Part shown: piece by piece, positions 29,499-38,765 of the stretch
Layout: the number at the start of each line of letters is the position of its first letter
Position numbering within the stretch: position 1 is the first letter of the stretch
Assembly: GCA_003116975.1 (NCBI GenBank)
Contig: BGKB01000109.1
Coordinates: 186,001 to 250,000 of the forward strand
Source of the DNA: Aurantiochytrium sp. KH105
Lineage: Eukaryota > Sar > Bigyra > Thraustochytrida > Thraustochytriidae
Length of the DNA: 64,000 nucleotides
Reading direction: 5' to 3'
Notes under the pieces: model-generated
The model's database searches: none
Told to the model about the DNA's origin: nothing
What the model saw: the letters and a program-made list of their open reading frames with translations, nothing else
Translations under genes and position numbers: made by a program

Positions 29499-32386
29499 TT
29501 GAGATTTATCCTTTTTTTTTTGACCTGGTGTTCTTGTTCGTTCAATCGCTTGCTTATATGGGCGAGCCAGCCAGCCAGCCAGCCAGCCAGCATCATGGCG
29601 GAATATGATAAGACANCCTTACTGCCCGAGGCGAGGCTCTGGCTCTGGTACATGTCTGCGACCTGAGCAGCACTGGTGGCATCTTCGGCGGTCTTGTCCT
29701 CCCGGATGCGAAGAAAGCGCGGGAAGCGAAGCGCAATGCCCTTGCTGGCGTCCACTTTGCCGACTGCAGCGCGATGCAGAGGCGAAATAGAGAGATCCGC
29801 CGCGCGAACCTCCCAAACATGCGAGGGGCTGAACCAGACGTCAGGCGCGAGATCGCAATCGTAGGAAGAGGGCATGTCGTCAATGACGGATTTCTTGAGA
29901 AGCTCCGTGAACTCCTTGAGCGCCTCATCCGAGAATCCGGTTCCAATCTTTGTGATGCTCTGGAAGCACTCTAGGTCTGGGTCATAGCAAGCAAGAACGT
30001 AGGCGCCAAAAACGCCAGTTCGCTTTCCACGACCGTGGAATGCGCCGATTGGCACAAGGTCCAACGAATCGGCGAGGTTGTTGAGATAGTCCTTTTTCAG
30101 CTTGAGCCAGTTGAGACTGCGACGAGCAGGCTGATAGAAAGACTCGGGCCCCTGAAGCGCCTTCACCATGAGGCCTTCGCACTTGTCCTCGACGGCCTTG
30201 TTGAGAAAGGCTTCGATTTCTTCGGTATCGTTGCCATCCATTGAGACGGCAAAGCGGAACTTGTGCTCGACGGGTTGAAAGTGCTTGCGAAGGAGAGCCC
30301 GGCGCTCTTCAAGCGGGCGCTCCAGAAGCGACTCGCCATTCAAGAAGAGAAGGTCAAAGGCGCAAACGATGACCTTGACCTTGACATCCTCAATGTTGAC
30401 ATCCTTGCGGGCGCGGGTGCTGAGAATCTGGAAAGGAAGCAAAGTCGCTTGGTTCACGTCGTAGGCCACGGCCTCAGCGTCCATGATGAAGCTCGAGACT
30501 GCGTCGTCGCCCTCCGTTTTGAAAGCGGCGAGGATGTCCTGGACAATGTCGGGGTACTTTGCGGTGTTGTCCTCTGAATTACGGCTGTACACCTTGACCT
30601 CTGGCGTTTTCCCATCATCCTTGGTGACCATGTGGATCTGTGCGCGTTCTCCATCGTATTTGTATTCGCAAGAAAAGGCGCGATCCGAAAATCGGTCGAG
30701 CACAACGCTTACTCCGTTGGTCGGCTTGGCAAGCATGGGCTTGAGTGGGACGCCAGCGCGAATGTGGCATTCGTTGCGCAAGATATTGTACCACATTTCG
30801 TTTGGTTTGGTGGGCTTAAGGCAGACCTCGAGGATTTCATCATAAATTGGCAGCTCACACTGTACTTGCTTGAGCGTAGCGACAGCGTCTTCGCGGACCT
30901 TGGCGTCAGTAGGATTCCACTTGATTCGCTTAGTCTGCTTGCCGTCCTCGTTCTCGTCCATTTCTTCGTCCTCATCACGCTCCTCGTCCTTGCTGCCACT
31001 GGCGTTTTCGAGGGCTGCCAGCTGTTGCTTGTAGTGAAATTCGCAAAGAGCGTGCGCTAGGGAAATGACAACGGTTTGCTCGGCGAGGCCAATGCGCAGC
31101 TTGCCCTGAAGGAAGCGGACAAGGTATTTGGCTTCGGTACCCTTGGCCGAGGAGAGCATTTTGAGAATGATTTTCTCTTTTGCGTCCTGGGCGCCAATAT
31201 CTGCGACCTTGCGCATCTGCGTCAGAACGTGGTCGATTGCAAGCGATTTGGGTTTCGAACCAAAGAGCGTGTTTTGCGACTTTTTGCAAACCATGGCAAC
31301 GGTGCCGAGATCACCAAGTTCCTCGTATTTGTTTGAGATGGAGGCTTTGGTTCGGCCGGTCGAGTTTGCAATTGCCTTCATGAGAAGTGCGTCTCCAACG
31401 CCAATTTCGATGCCATGGAAGGCAGGGGCGACCTGGCCGGAGCAAATGTATACGCAGGGCAATAGAGCCGCTTGCGAGGTGTCGAGCACTTTGACAAAGA
31501 GATCGCAGAGAATGCGCTGGATCTCGAGCCGTTTGGTTGTCGCTTCGATCTTGTCAAAGGCCTCAGAGACCCACTGGTACGGAACTTCTCCATTAACAGC
31601 CGCGACGGAAGGACCCGGCTGAATTGACGAGGACTTCTTTGTAGTGGTTGAGGCAGATGCGCTTGAAGATGATGATGATGCTGATGATGCCGCTGCGTTT
31701 GCACTTTTGGTGGTCTTTGCTTTGGTCTTCTCCTTTGCAGACGATGTCGTCTTGGCAGCAGAGGTTGTTGTTTCGCTCACTTGGACACGCTTACCATTCC
31801 CGGCCTTGCTGTCCTCTGTGACGAGCACCTTTGTGGGCTTGACCTCGGAGTCACTCTCGGCGTCGGAGACGATTCTCTTGCGTTTCTTTTCCTTTGCGCC
31901 CTTGCCTTTGGGTGAAGAGGGCACGTCGGCGCTGCTTGCGCTGCTTGCGCTGCTCTCGCTTGCGCTGCTGTTGCTGCGTTTCTTGCGCACGAGCTTCTTC
32001 TTCTTCGTCGTCTTCTTCGTTGTGGCGGCGGCGGCGGCGCCAACGTCCAGCTGTTCGCCATCCTGCGAACCTTCCTCTGCGGCCTCAGCCGCGGCCTTTT
32101 TCTTGTCGCTCTTGGCGGCGGTGCTGGCGCCGCGAGCGCCTCCGCCGGCGCCGGCGCCGCCCCGCGCGGCGCTGGACTTGCTGCCGAAGAAGCTGCGAAT
32201 GTCCATGGCGAGCGCGAGCTCTTGGCGCGCTTGAAGCCGCGGCTGCGCCAGCACGAGCGGATGCGCCACGAGCGCCGCGGGCCTTCGCGAAGGGGCGAGC
32301 GCTGCGCCAGGGAGCGTCTGCGACAGGCCGCGCGCGCGCACGACCCGGATACCGCGCGCTGTGCCCCGCAACGTGCGCGCGAGCAT
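29492..32386 (-). CDS. LIG1: ATP-dependent DNA ligase I, probable dual start
   Basis: Replicative DNA ligase that seals Okazaki nicks. The adenylation motif KYDGER occurs in FSCEYKYDGERAQIHM. The N-terminal DNA-binding domain and C-terminal OB fold (DVWFSPSHVWEVRAADLSISPLHRAAVGK...GIALRFPRFLRIREDK) are complete. The ATG at 32386 gives MLARTLRGTARGIRVVRARG, an Arg-rich presequence like mitochondrial leaders. The ATG at 32206 gives MDIRSFFG, like the PCNA-binding N-terminus of nuclear ligase I. The frame also reaches an ATG at 32575, which I doubt. An unresolved base (N at 29616) lies shortly after the expected end DMYQSQS. Beyond it the frame runs through a CCAG repeat and meets the ATP23 stop. 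The true C-terminus is probably near 29600. Confidence 0.93.
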   Translation of the reverse strand: MLARTLRGTARGIRVVRARGLSQTLPGAALAPSRRPAALVAHPLVLAQPRLQARQELALAMDIRSFFGSKSSAARGGAGAGGGARGASTAAKSDKKKAAAEAAEEGSQDGEQLDVGAAAAATTKKTTKKKKLVRKKRSNSSASESSASSASSADVPSSPKGKGAKEKKRKRIVSDAESDSEVKPTKVLVTEDSKAGNGKRVQVSETTTSAAKTTSSAKEKTKAKTTKSANAAASSASSSSSSASASTTTKKSSSIQPGPSVAAVNGEVPYQWVSEAFDKIEATTKRLEIQRILCDLFVKVLDTSQAALLPCVYICSGQVAPAFHGIEIGVGDALLMKAIANSTGRTKASISNKYEELGDLGTVAMVCKKSQNTLFGSKPKSLAIDHVLTQMRKVADIGAQDAKEKIILKMLSSAKGTEAKYLVRFLQGKLRIGLAEQTVVISLAHALCEFHYKQQLAALENASGSKDEERDEDEEMDENEDGKQTKRIKWNPTDAKVREDAVATLKQVQCELPIYDEILEVCLKPTKPNEMWYNILRNECHIRAGVPLKPMLAKPTNGVSVVLDRFSDRAFSCEYKYDGERAQIHMVTKDDGKTPEVKVYSRNSEDNTAKYPDIVQDILAAFKTEGDDAVSSFIMDAEAVAYDVNQATLLPFQILSTRARKDVNIEDVKVKVIVCAFDLLFLNGESLLERPLEERRALLRKHFQPVEHKFRFAVSMDGNDTEEIEAFLNKAVEDKCEGLMVKALQGPESFYQPARRSLNWLKLKKDYLNNLADSLDLVPIGAFHGRGKRTGVFGAYVLACYDPDLECFQSITKIGTGFSDEALKEFTELLKKSVIDDMPSSYDCDLAPDVWFSPSHVWEVRAADLSISPLHRAAVGKVDASKGIALRFPRFLRIREDKTAEDATSAAQVADMYQSQSLASGSKXVLSYSAMMLAGWLAGWLAHISKRLNEQEHQVKKKRINLNQ
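29565..29590. repeat. (CCAG)n microsatellite at the ligase 3' end
   Basis: Six CCAG units. Read on the minus strand in the ligase frame they give the AGWLAGWLA tail. Confidence 0.85.
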
Positions 32387-32725
32387 CAATGTGATGGTTA
32401 GGCGATTGATCGACCGATTGATCGACCGGCCGGGCGTACGTCGATGCTTAACCACCGCGAACGGGACAGGTGGATAGAGTCCCGCGTTCTGCAAACAATG
32501 CTCACGGGCAGCAAGTTCGTTCCTTGGCCCCAGACCTTTCAGGTTGACATGATGTGCTCGATGAGACCGCAGCATGAGAAAGCCATTAGGCCTACTACAC
32601 TTGAGCAGAGCCTACTGCTCTAGACGAAATCAATCACTGCGTGCTTGATAACGAACGCCTCATGATCTCGCCAAATGTTCATGCACAAGTAATCGATCGA
32701 CGCAATTCGTGACTGATTCTTTGCG
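32387..32725. other. Short intergenic region upstream of ligase
   Basis: Lies between the VOC gene 3' end and the chosen ligase start. An in-frame open stretch reaches 32575 but has no domain content. Confidence 0.5.
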
Positions 32726-34024
32726 TTACCCTTGTGCCCGACGCGCATCGAGAGCACGGAATCTGCCAATGTCAGACTGATCCGCAAGTCGTGAGCTCGA
32801 TCGCGCGGCCATGGCAAGTGAGTCACGACGTCTACGTCCCGCAAAGGGCTGATCCTTGGGGTTGTCAATGAGAAAAGCAGACTGACTGTCAATGAGATGA
32901 ACCAAGACGCCATACTCATCTGCAAAGGAGCAAAGGCGACCAACAGCGTCGTCCTCGTGCGGTTCATCGTAAAATTTGACGGGGTATCGCGTGTGACGCT
33001 GGAGACGAGCACGCGTCTCGTCGAGGTCGCTGACCATGATGCCGAGACCGAGAAAGGGGTCAATTTCCTCGGCGGACTTTGTTTCCATGAGGAATTGAAA
33101 AGCGCTTTTGGCCGCATCTTTGCGCGCTGTGAACGAGCTGTCTTCCGATTCGGGATCGCTTGCTGCTTTGGACTTGAAGCTGCTCGCAATCGATGCGCCT
33201 GCGCGCGCATTGCCAGCAAAGCGCGTGCGTGGGACCTCGATACTCCGCCTCTCGACGCGGTGCATAAAGCAAAGCGTCGAGTGGTGCGAGCGCGGCCCAG
33301 CGCCAATCCATACATAGGTGGCCAAGAGTTCAGGAAAATCTTCTTTGTCGACAATGGAAATGCCTCGTGTCTGTGGTCCGATGGTAGATAGCCGAGACTT
33401 TCGTGCAACACGAGTGTCTGTGCGAGGTCTGAAAAGGGCCTCAAAATACTGCGCCTGCTCGAGGGCAGAGGGGGACCGAAGAAGAGCATGCCCGAAGCGT
33501 ATAGGAACCTGCGTGGCATTCGGCAGACGCGCGTCGCCTGGATTTAAAAGGTGGGCTGGTACTTTTTGCAGGGCGTTGGGCATCTCTACGAGCTCGAGGA
33601 GAATTCCATTGGGGTCGACAACGATGGCAATGAGCACGGTGGAGTGCCGTTGCGGAGGGCAGAAAACCCAGGCGCCTGTCGAACTTCGCTCCACAGAAAG
33701 TATCACCGAGCGTAGATCTCTTACATAGAAGACGAGCTTGACTCGACTCGTGGTGCAAATGGGAACCTTTGCGGCCTTGCTAAATTTTAGTTGCTTGTAC
33801 CTCTCACACTCGAATCGAAGGTTCAAGGGCGTAGGTTCGTCCGTCTTTGGCGTGAGCACGATGAGTGTGAGCGCTCCGTCTTCGAGTTCGCTTTTGCGCT
33901 TGAGGTCGAACCCGAGGCATGAAGTGTAGAACTTGGTCGTCCTCGCAACAGAAAAGCACTTGAGCCGCACAAAGGCCAGAATGGACCCATCTTCGGGCTG
34001 CCTTGCTTCTGCCGGGGCCGACAT
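32726..34024 (-). CDS. Tandem VOC (glyoxalase-fold) domain protein
   Basis: Predicted 432-residue protein with two vicinal-oxygen-chelate modules. The first (about residues 12-150) has the beta-alpha-beta start AFVRLKCFSVARTTKFYTSCLGFDLKRKSE and the ending DPNGILLELVEMP. The second (about 175-400) has IRFGHALLRSPSALEQAQYFEALF and later LGLGIMVSDLDETRARLQRHTRYPVKF with DEYGVLVHLID. The second is interrupted by a Ser-rich, low-complexity insert (KSKAASDPESEDSSF). VOC proteins include glyoxalase I and dioxygenases; too few metal ligands are clear to assign a reaction. The frame extends 27 codons upstream to a GTG; the start is placed at the ATG at 34024. It is divergent from the J-domain gene. 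Confidence 0.75.
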   Translation of the reverse strand: MSAPAEARQPEDGSILAFVRLKCFSVARTTKFYTSCLGFDLKRKSELEDGALTLIVLTPKTDEPTPLNLRFECERYKQLKFSKAAKVPICTTSRVKLVFYVRDLRSVILSVERSSTGAWVFCPPQRHSTVLIAIVVDPNGILLELVEMPNALQKVPAHLLNPGDARLPNATQVPIRFGHALLRSPSALEQAQYFEALFRPRTDTRVARKSRLSTIGPQTRGISIVDKEDFPELLATYVWIGAGPRSHHSTLCFMHRVERRSIEVPRTRFAGNARAGASIASSFKSKAASDPESEDSSFTARKDAAKSAFQFLMETKSAEEIDPFLGLGIMVSDLDETRARLQRHTRYPVKFYDEPHEDDAVGRLCSFADEYGVLVHLIDSQSAFLIDNPKDQPFAGRRRRDSLAMAARSSSRLADQSDIGRFRALDARRAQG

Positions 34025-34497
34025 TCGCGACTTGTCTCGTATTTTCGTTTGCTGCGTCCGCGCTCGCTGCCAAGCTCTTGCCTTCTCAGTCCGTGTTGCG
34101 ACCACTCACACTATACCGTTTTCCTCACCCTCTCGCGGCTTTGCAGACGCGTTCTTTCTTTCTCTGATTTCTTCTGCGCGTCTCACACGCTCAGACCTCT
34201 CCGCCGACCCTTGTATCTTTGCTTTTACCGCCCTCTGCCTAGCGCAGCGCAGCTCCGAAGAGCTCCTCGCGACACCGCGCAGCCTGCACCCGCTCGCTCA
34301 GCTGGTTCATCCCCTTGTTCTATTCTTTCTCCATTCCATTCCATTCCATCAATCGACGACGATCAAATCGTCCCACACCCCCTACCCTGGCGCGCTCCAA
34401 AACGCGTTGCGCACGCCGCGGCAGGGCGCTAACGGGTGCGGGCGGGGGCTCTTAGCGTTCCCCCTAGCTCTCCCCGTAGCGCGCGGCGCCCGCGCGC

Positions 34498-34573
34498 GCA
34501 AGTCGAGAATGGCGCCATAGTCCTCTTGCGCGGGCGCGCGCGCAAGTGGGGCGGCGCGCCATTCCCGACTTGC
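34498..34573. promoter_or_regulatory. GCAAGTSGAGAATGG motifs in alternating orientation
   Basis: Two plus-strand copies start at 34498 (GCAAGTCGAGAATGGCGCC) and 34542 (GCAAGTGGGG...), 44 bp apart. Minus-strand copies lie between and after them (CTCTTGC at 34523, ATTCCCGACTTGC ending at 34573). The cluster lies between two divergent genes. A role in bidirectional transcription is inferred. Confidence 0.5.
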
Positions 34574-35151
34574 GCGGCCGGATCGCAGAGCAGGGCAGAT
34601 AAGGCGGCGCAGGTGAGGTGAATAAGCGGCGTCAGGCAGGCAGACGTCGAACATACATCACATCGCTCAGACCCCATCGGGAGCGCGCCCTCGCTCGAGG
34701 CGGAGACGCGCCGCGGGCTCGCAGAACCGCGCGCAGGGCCCGGCCTCTGTGCGGCGGCAGCGAGGCAGCGAGCGAGGCGGCGGCCGGGCGAGCGGCCCGC
34801 GGAGGCGGAAGCGGAAGCGGCGTGATCGGCGTCGACGCCGTTTTGAAATCGAGAGCAACATTCCATCCCTCGCGATTGTTGGCCTGGATTTGATTTCTTC
34901 AACTCCAAGTCGAGGCCCGAGCAAGCCCGAGAGGAGCGCGCTCGGGGAGAGGCCGGGGCGCGAGGAGAAGGAGACCAAGCCAAGGCCTGGCGCGGGGCTC
35001 GTCCGGCGGAAGCGGTTCCGGCGGAAGGCCGAGCTTCTCCTGCGCAGAGCGAGAGAACGAGCAAGCGCGTGGCCCAAGCCAAGCCAAGCCAAAGCGGCAG
35101 AACGTTTGCTTTGGTTTCCCGCCAGTGCGCGCATTGCTGCTGCCTGCTTGA

Positions 35152-35176
35152 GAGAGGGAGAGAGAGAGAGAGAGAA
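35152..35176. repeat. (GA)n dinucleotide repeat
   Basis: GA-rich tract in the 5' flank of the J-domain gene. Confidence 0.85.
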
Positions 35177-35303
35177 GGAGAGGAGGCAAAGAGGACAACA
35201 AACTCGAGCCACCGAGCAAGCACGAAAGGGGCCGCGGCCGCGCGAAGTCCGTCGGCCGCGCGAAGATTGGCGCCCGCGCGAAGGAGGGAAGCGGCCAGAG
35301 AAG

Positions 35304-38144
35304 ATGCGCGGCCACGCCGGCGCGAGCGCAGCGTACCGGCGCGGGGCAGCCTACGAAGGCAGGAGCCGCGAGGCGAACGGAGACCCCTTTGCAGGCTACC
35401 GCTCCGCAAATAACGGGCAGGGCGGAGCGTCGTCGTCGTCGTCGTCGTCGGCGAGCTCGTCAGCGAACTCGTCGGCGCCGTTCGCGAGCATGACGGCGAT
35501 GCTGTCGCACAAGCTACAGCAAGTTGCAGAGGAGATGGAAGCCTCGTTCACGACGGAAAAGGATAGGTACGAAAATGCGCTCGTGACGCTTCGTGACAAG
35601 GTGGGCTCGCTGCGCACGTCGTTGGACCTGGAGAAGACGCGGTCATCGCGACAGCAAGAATTAATCGATTCTTTGCAGCAGCAACTGCACGATTCGCAAC
35701 TGGTGGAAAACATGCAATCCAAGGAAAGGCTGCTCGAGCAGGGCAAACTCGTCAAGGAAGTGGAGAGCCTCCGCGCCGAGGTTATGGCGCTGCGATTCCA
35801 GGTGCTCAACAACGGCCCCGACCTCCTGAACGGGACTGGGCGCGGCGAAAACGTGAACCCAAACACGCCAACGAAACGGAGTGACAAAAGCAACGCCAAG
35901 GAGTCGTACTCGCAGCAGCTCTTGGCCGCGGCGCGCGACGGCAAGCTGGAGACGGTCAAGTCACTGCTGAACCCGGAACGGGCGATTGTCTCGAGCGCCT
36001 TGGAGGCGTATCGGCGGACGCTCTCGGCTGCGCTCTCGGAAGCGGCAAGCACGCGTGGACGCAAATCGCTGGACATGGTGACACTGCTGTTGACGTGCGG
36101 CGCGGATCCCTTTGTCGCAAGCACAGAAAAGACGGGCTGGAATGCCGTGCACTGCGCAAGCAAGGCGGGTTCGGATAAGAGCTTGGAGAAAATGCTAAGC
36201 TTTGGCGCCAAAGTCATGGGAAGGCATTTGGAGAAAACGGTCGAGCCAGAGACGCAGACGGCGCTGCACCTTGCGGCACGTGGTGGCCACGCGCGGTGCG
36301 TGCGACTTCTCATGCGCAACGGTGCCGATGTGACGGCACGCGACAAAACTGGCAAGACGCCACTGGAGCTCGCCGAGCTGACTCTTGTTGCTGCAGGGGA
36401 GGCCGACGCGGCTGCTCTTGCGAGGTCGAGGGCCTCGAGCGCGGGAAGTCCCAAGTCAATCGCGGGCACGCGTGAGGGTGGCGCGGACGATCCGGAAGAT
36501 CCAGCGGTGTCGGCAGATGATGCAGCACCAGGACCCCAGACGCAGGCCACGGACGAGGAGGCGACGACGCCCCGCGAAGGTTCGACACCAAGTGAAGAAA
36601 GCAAAACAAGGAGTACTCGCGCCAAGAGCAAGCACAAGAGCCCAAAGGCCACGGCTGCGGCGGTGGTAAAGGCTGCCGAGGCTGAAAAGCTGTTGCGAGA
36701 CGCAGATCTCTTGTTTTGGTCGCACTCGGTGCGCGCCAACCGGCTGTACGCCCAAGAGGACTTCAAGGGCGCCTTGGCCGCCTATTCTGCTGCGATCGAT
36801 CTTGCAGAGTCGGTCAAGGACGAGCGCGTGGCGACACAGGCCAATCTCGCCACGTTGTATTACAACAGCGCGCGCGCGTGCGTCAAGGCCGGTCTGCACC
36901 TGCAAGCGATCGAGCGGTGCTCGACAGCGATCGAGTTGCGGGGCGGCTCGTACAAGAATGCGCTTGCACAGCGCGCCTCGTCTCACATGGCTCTTTTTGA
37001 TTATGCGCGCGCAGTGACTGATTATGAGCAGCTCATACAGCAAAGTCGCGCCGATGCGGAGCCGGCGTCTGGCTCAGAGGACTGGACGGCTTGTCTCGAG
37101 CGAGCGCGGGACTTGGCAGCCAAGGCCACGGATCATTATCTTGTACTTGGTCTCCAGGCAGATGCCACGCCAACGCAGGTGAAACAATCCTTTCGCAAGC
37201 AGTGTCTCAAGTGGCACCCGGACAAGCATCGTGGCAGTGCTGACGATACAGCGCGGGCGTCAATCATGTTCAAGGCCATCAACGAAGCCAACGAGATCCT
37301 AAGCGACGAGCAAAAGCGAACTCTGTATGACATTGATCGCATCTCCAAGCGTATGGATGACATTGTGCGGCGCCAGCACGAGGAACAGACGCAATGGAAT
37401 GCGGCTGCGGCGGCTGCAGAGGCAAACGCCAGCTACTTTTCGGCCTCGAAGCGGTCGCGACGGGCGTATGCGGACACGCGAAGCCCGCCGTATGGCAGCG
37501 AGACGGGGAGAGCGCGCGCTGGCACCGGGTTCCGATCGAGCGGATCCAGCCGTCACAACAATGAGGATGATGACGACCTGGACTTGGGCGAAGATGATGA
37601 CGACCTTGGCGAGGGCGTTGTCGATGACGACGACGACGACGATGATGTTCATGTTGGAGCCGCGCACCACGACGATGACGACGACGATCTTGACGATGTT
37701 TCTTCGCTGGGTTCAACGTCGGATGGGTCGCAAGCGGGTCGATTCCCGGAGGCCGGGGCGGCGCATCGTTATTTTCGTGCGCGCGCGAGAGAAAGTCCAA
37801 GTGCAAACGAGAGCTTTGAAATTCACTTGGATGGCGAAGGTCGACCAGGCGTTGCTTCGGTCGGAGGTGACGGTGTGCTTTCCGATGACGATGATCTTGA
37901 TGACGATGACGATGATGTGGACGAGGACGAGATCTTTGAGCGTCTGCATACGGCCAGTCGCAATTTTGAGGCGAGAGCCGCTCGTTCTCGTTGGAGTAAC
38001 GCAGGTGGGATTCGTCGCAGCCATCTGTTTAGCTTTGGGTTCCGTGGCGGGGGCGCAGGCAGCAACAGCAATAGTAGCAATGCGAATGCATCCTTTGGCG
38101 CCGGTGAAAGCTCGGCACGTTCAGAGTTCAAGATGCCGCTGTAG
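35304..38144 (+). CDS. Coiled-coil / ankyrin / TPR / J-domain protein
   Basis: A 946-residue co-chaperone-like protein. After a Ser-rich N-terminus there is a coiled coil at about 66-165 (MTAMLSHKLQQVAEEMEASF...). Ankyrin repeats follow at about 200-355 (QTALHLAARGGHARCVRLLMRNGADVT...). An Ala/Ser linker leads to TPR-like helices at about 460-580 (NRLYAQEDFKGALAAYSAAI). The J-domain is at about 610-680, with HPD at 638 in CLKWHPDKHRG. The C-terminus has several Asp runs (about 752-875). J-domains stimulate Hsp70 ATPase, so the protein likely delivers clients bound through TPR and ankyrin modules. TPR-J proteins (DNAJC7-like) are known; addition of ankyrins and a coiled coil is unusual. The frame is open 185 codons upstream without an ATG, so the start is at 35304. 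Confidence 0.88.
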   Translation: MRGHAGASAAYRRGAAYEGRSREANGDPFAGYRSANNGQGGASSSSSSSASSSANSSAPFASMTAMLSHKLQQVAEEMEASFTTEKDRYENALVTLRDKVGSLRTSLDLEKTRSSRQQELIDSLQQQLHDSQLVENMQSKERLLEQGKLVKEVESLRAEVMALRFQVLNNGPDLLNGTGRGENVNPNTPTKRSDKSNAKESYSQQLLAAARDGKLETVKSLLNPERAIVSSALEAYRRTLSAALSEAASTRGRKSLDMVTLLLTCGADPFVASTEKTGWNAVHCASKAGSDKSLEKMLSFGAKVMGRHLEKTVEPETQTALHLAARGGHARCVRLLMRNGADVTARDKTGKTPLELAELTLVAAGEADAAALARSRASSAGSPKSIAGTREGGADDPEDPAVSADDAAPGPQTQATDEEATTPREGSTPSEESKTRSTRAKSKHKSPKATAAAVVKAAEAEKLLRDADLLFWSHSVRANRLYAQEDFKGALAAYSAAIDLAESVKDERVATQANLATLYYNSARACVKAGLHLQAIERCSTAIELRGGSYKNALAQRASSHMALFDYARAVTDYEQLIQQSRADAEPASGSEDWTACLERARDLAAKATDHYLVLGLQADATPTQVKQSFRKQCLKWHPDKHRGSADDTARASIMFKAINEANEILSDEQKRTLYDIDRISKRMDDIVRRQHEEQTQWNAAAAAAEANASYFSASKRSRRAYADTRSPPYGSETGRARAGTGFRSSGSSRHNNEDDDDLDLGEDDDDLGEGVVDDDDDDDDVHVGAAHHDDDDDDLDDVSSLGSTSDGSQAGRFPEAGAAHRYFRARARESPSANESFEIHLDGEGRPGVASVGGDGVLSDDDDLDDDDDDVDEDEIFERLHTASRNFEARAARSRWSNAGGIRRSHLFSFGFRGGGAGSNSNSSNANASFGAGESSARSEFKMPL

Positions 38145-38765
38145 GTTGTTTTTACTCTTGTATTATGGGCCTGGCGCCCTTGGCCTGTTACAAAACCAAG
38201 ATTATTCATTTGTTTCTTACACTGCTCTTGGGTTGTTTCTTGTAGTCTACCTTTTCATGCAGCAGCAGCAACATCAACAACAGCAGCAACAACAACGACA
38301 ACAACAGGACTTATTTTCTGACTCGAGCAAGCTTGCGCTGGAAATCGCGAGCTTTGCATGAAATTTCGCATTCCACAAAGACAACATTTTTTGGGGCGGG
38401 GGGAGCCAAAGGAAGTCTCGCCTCAAGTGCTTTTCCTTTGAACTAGCGTCAACTTCTTTCTCCTCCCCTCCCAAGTGCTGCAATAAAGAGAACAGAGGAG
38501 AAAATTTGAGTCGCTCAGTTGCGTGTTTCAACGAGAAGAACGGTCGGAGCAGAAGAGAGAATTCTTTGGAGAAAAAGAAAAAAAAGGAATCCAAAAGATA
38601 GATCATTGCAGCCGTCTTTGCGAACAACAGAGCGACAAAGGCCGCGCGCAAGTAGCGCGCGAACGACGGGGACGCTTGGAAGCAGCACGAGACGGTGTAC
38701 ACGGACGGCAACGAGACGAGACAAGCCACACACGCGCCCTCGCAGACAAGCGAGCAAACGGCACC
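38145..38765. other. Intergenic region with CAGCAA repeat
   Basis: 3' flank of the J-domain gene and 5' flank of CSN2. It includes an imperfect CAGCAA/CAACAA tract (38258-38308) and a single GCGCGCAAGT motif at 38646. I see no gene. Confidence 0.65.

Larger units (their letters stand above)
34025..35303. other. Divergent intergenic region, bidirectional promoter candidate
   Basis: 1.3 kb between the divergent VOC and J-domain genes. It carries the GCAAGT motif cluster at 34498-34573 and a GA repeat. Open frame extends into it from the J-domain gene but contains no ATG. Confidence 0.6.

Noticed and set aside
32620-33519. 299-codon minus-strand frame
   Set aside because: Out-of-frame shadow of the VOC protein, whose frame has domain sequence.
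34749-35303. 185-codon extension before the J-domain protein start
   Set aside because: No ATG in the extension; Arg-rich sequence derived from GC-rich promoter DNA.
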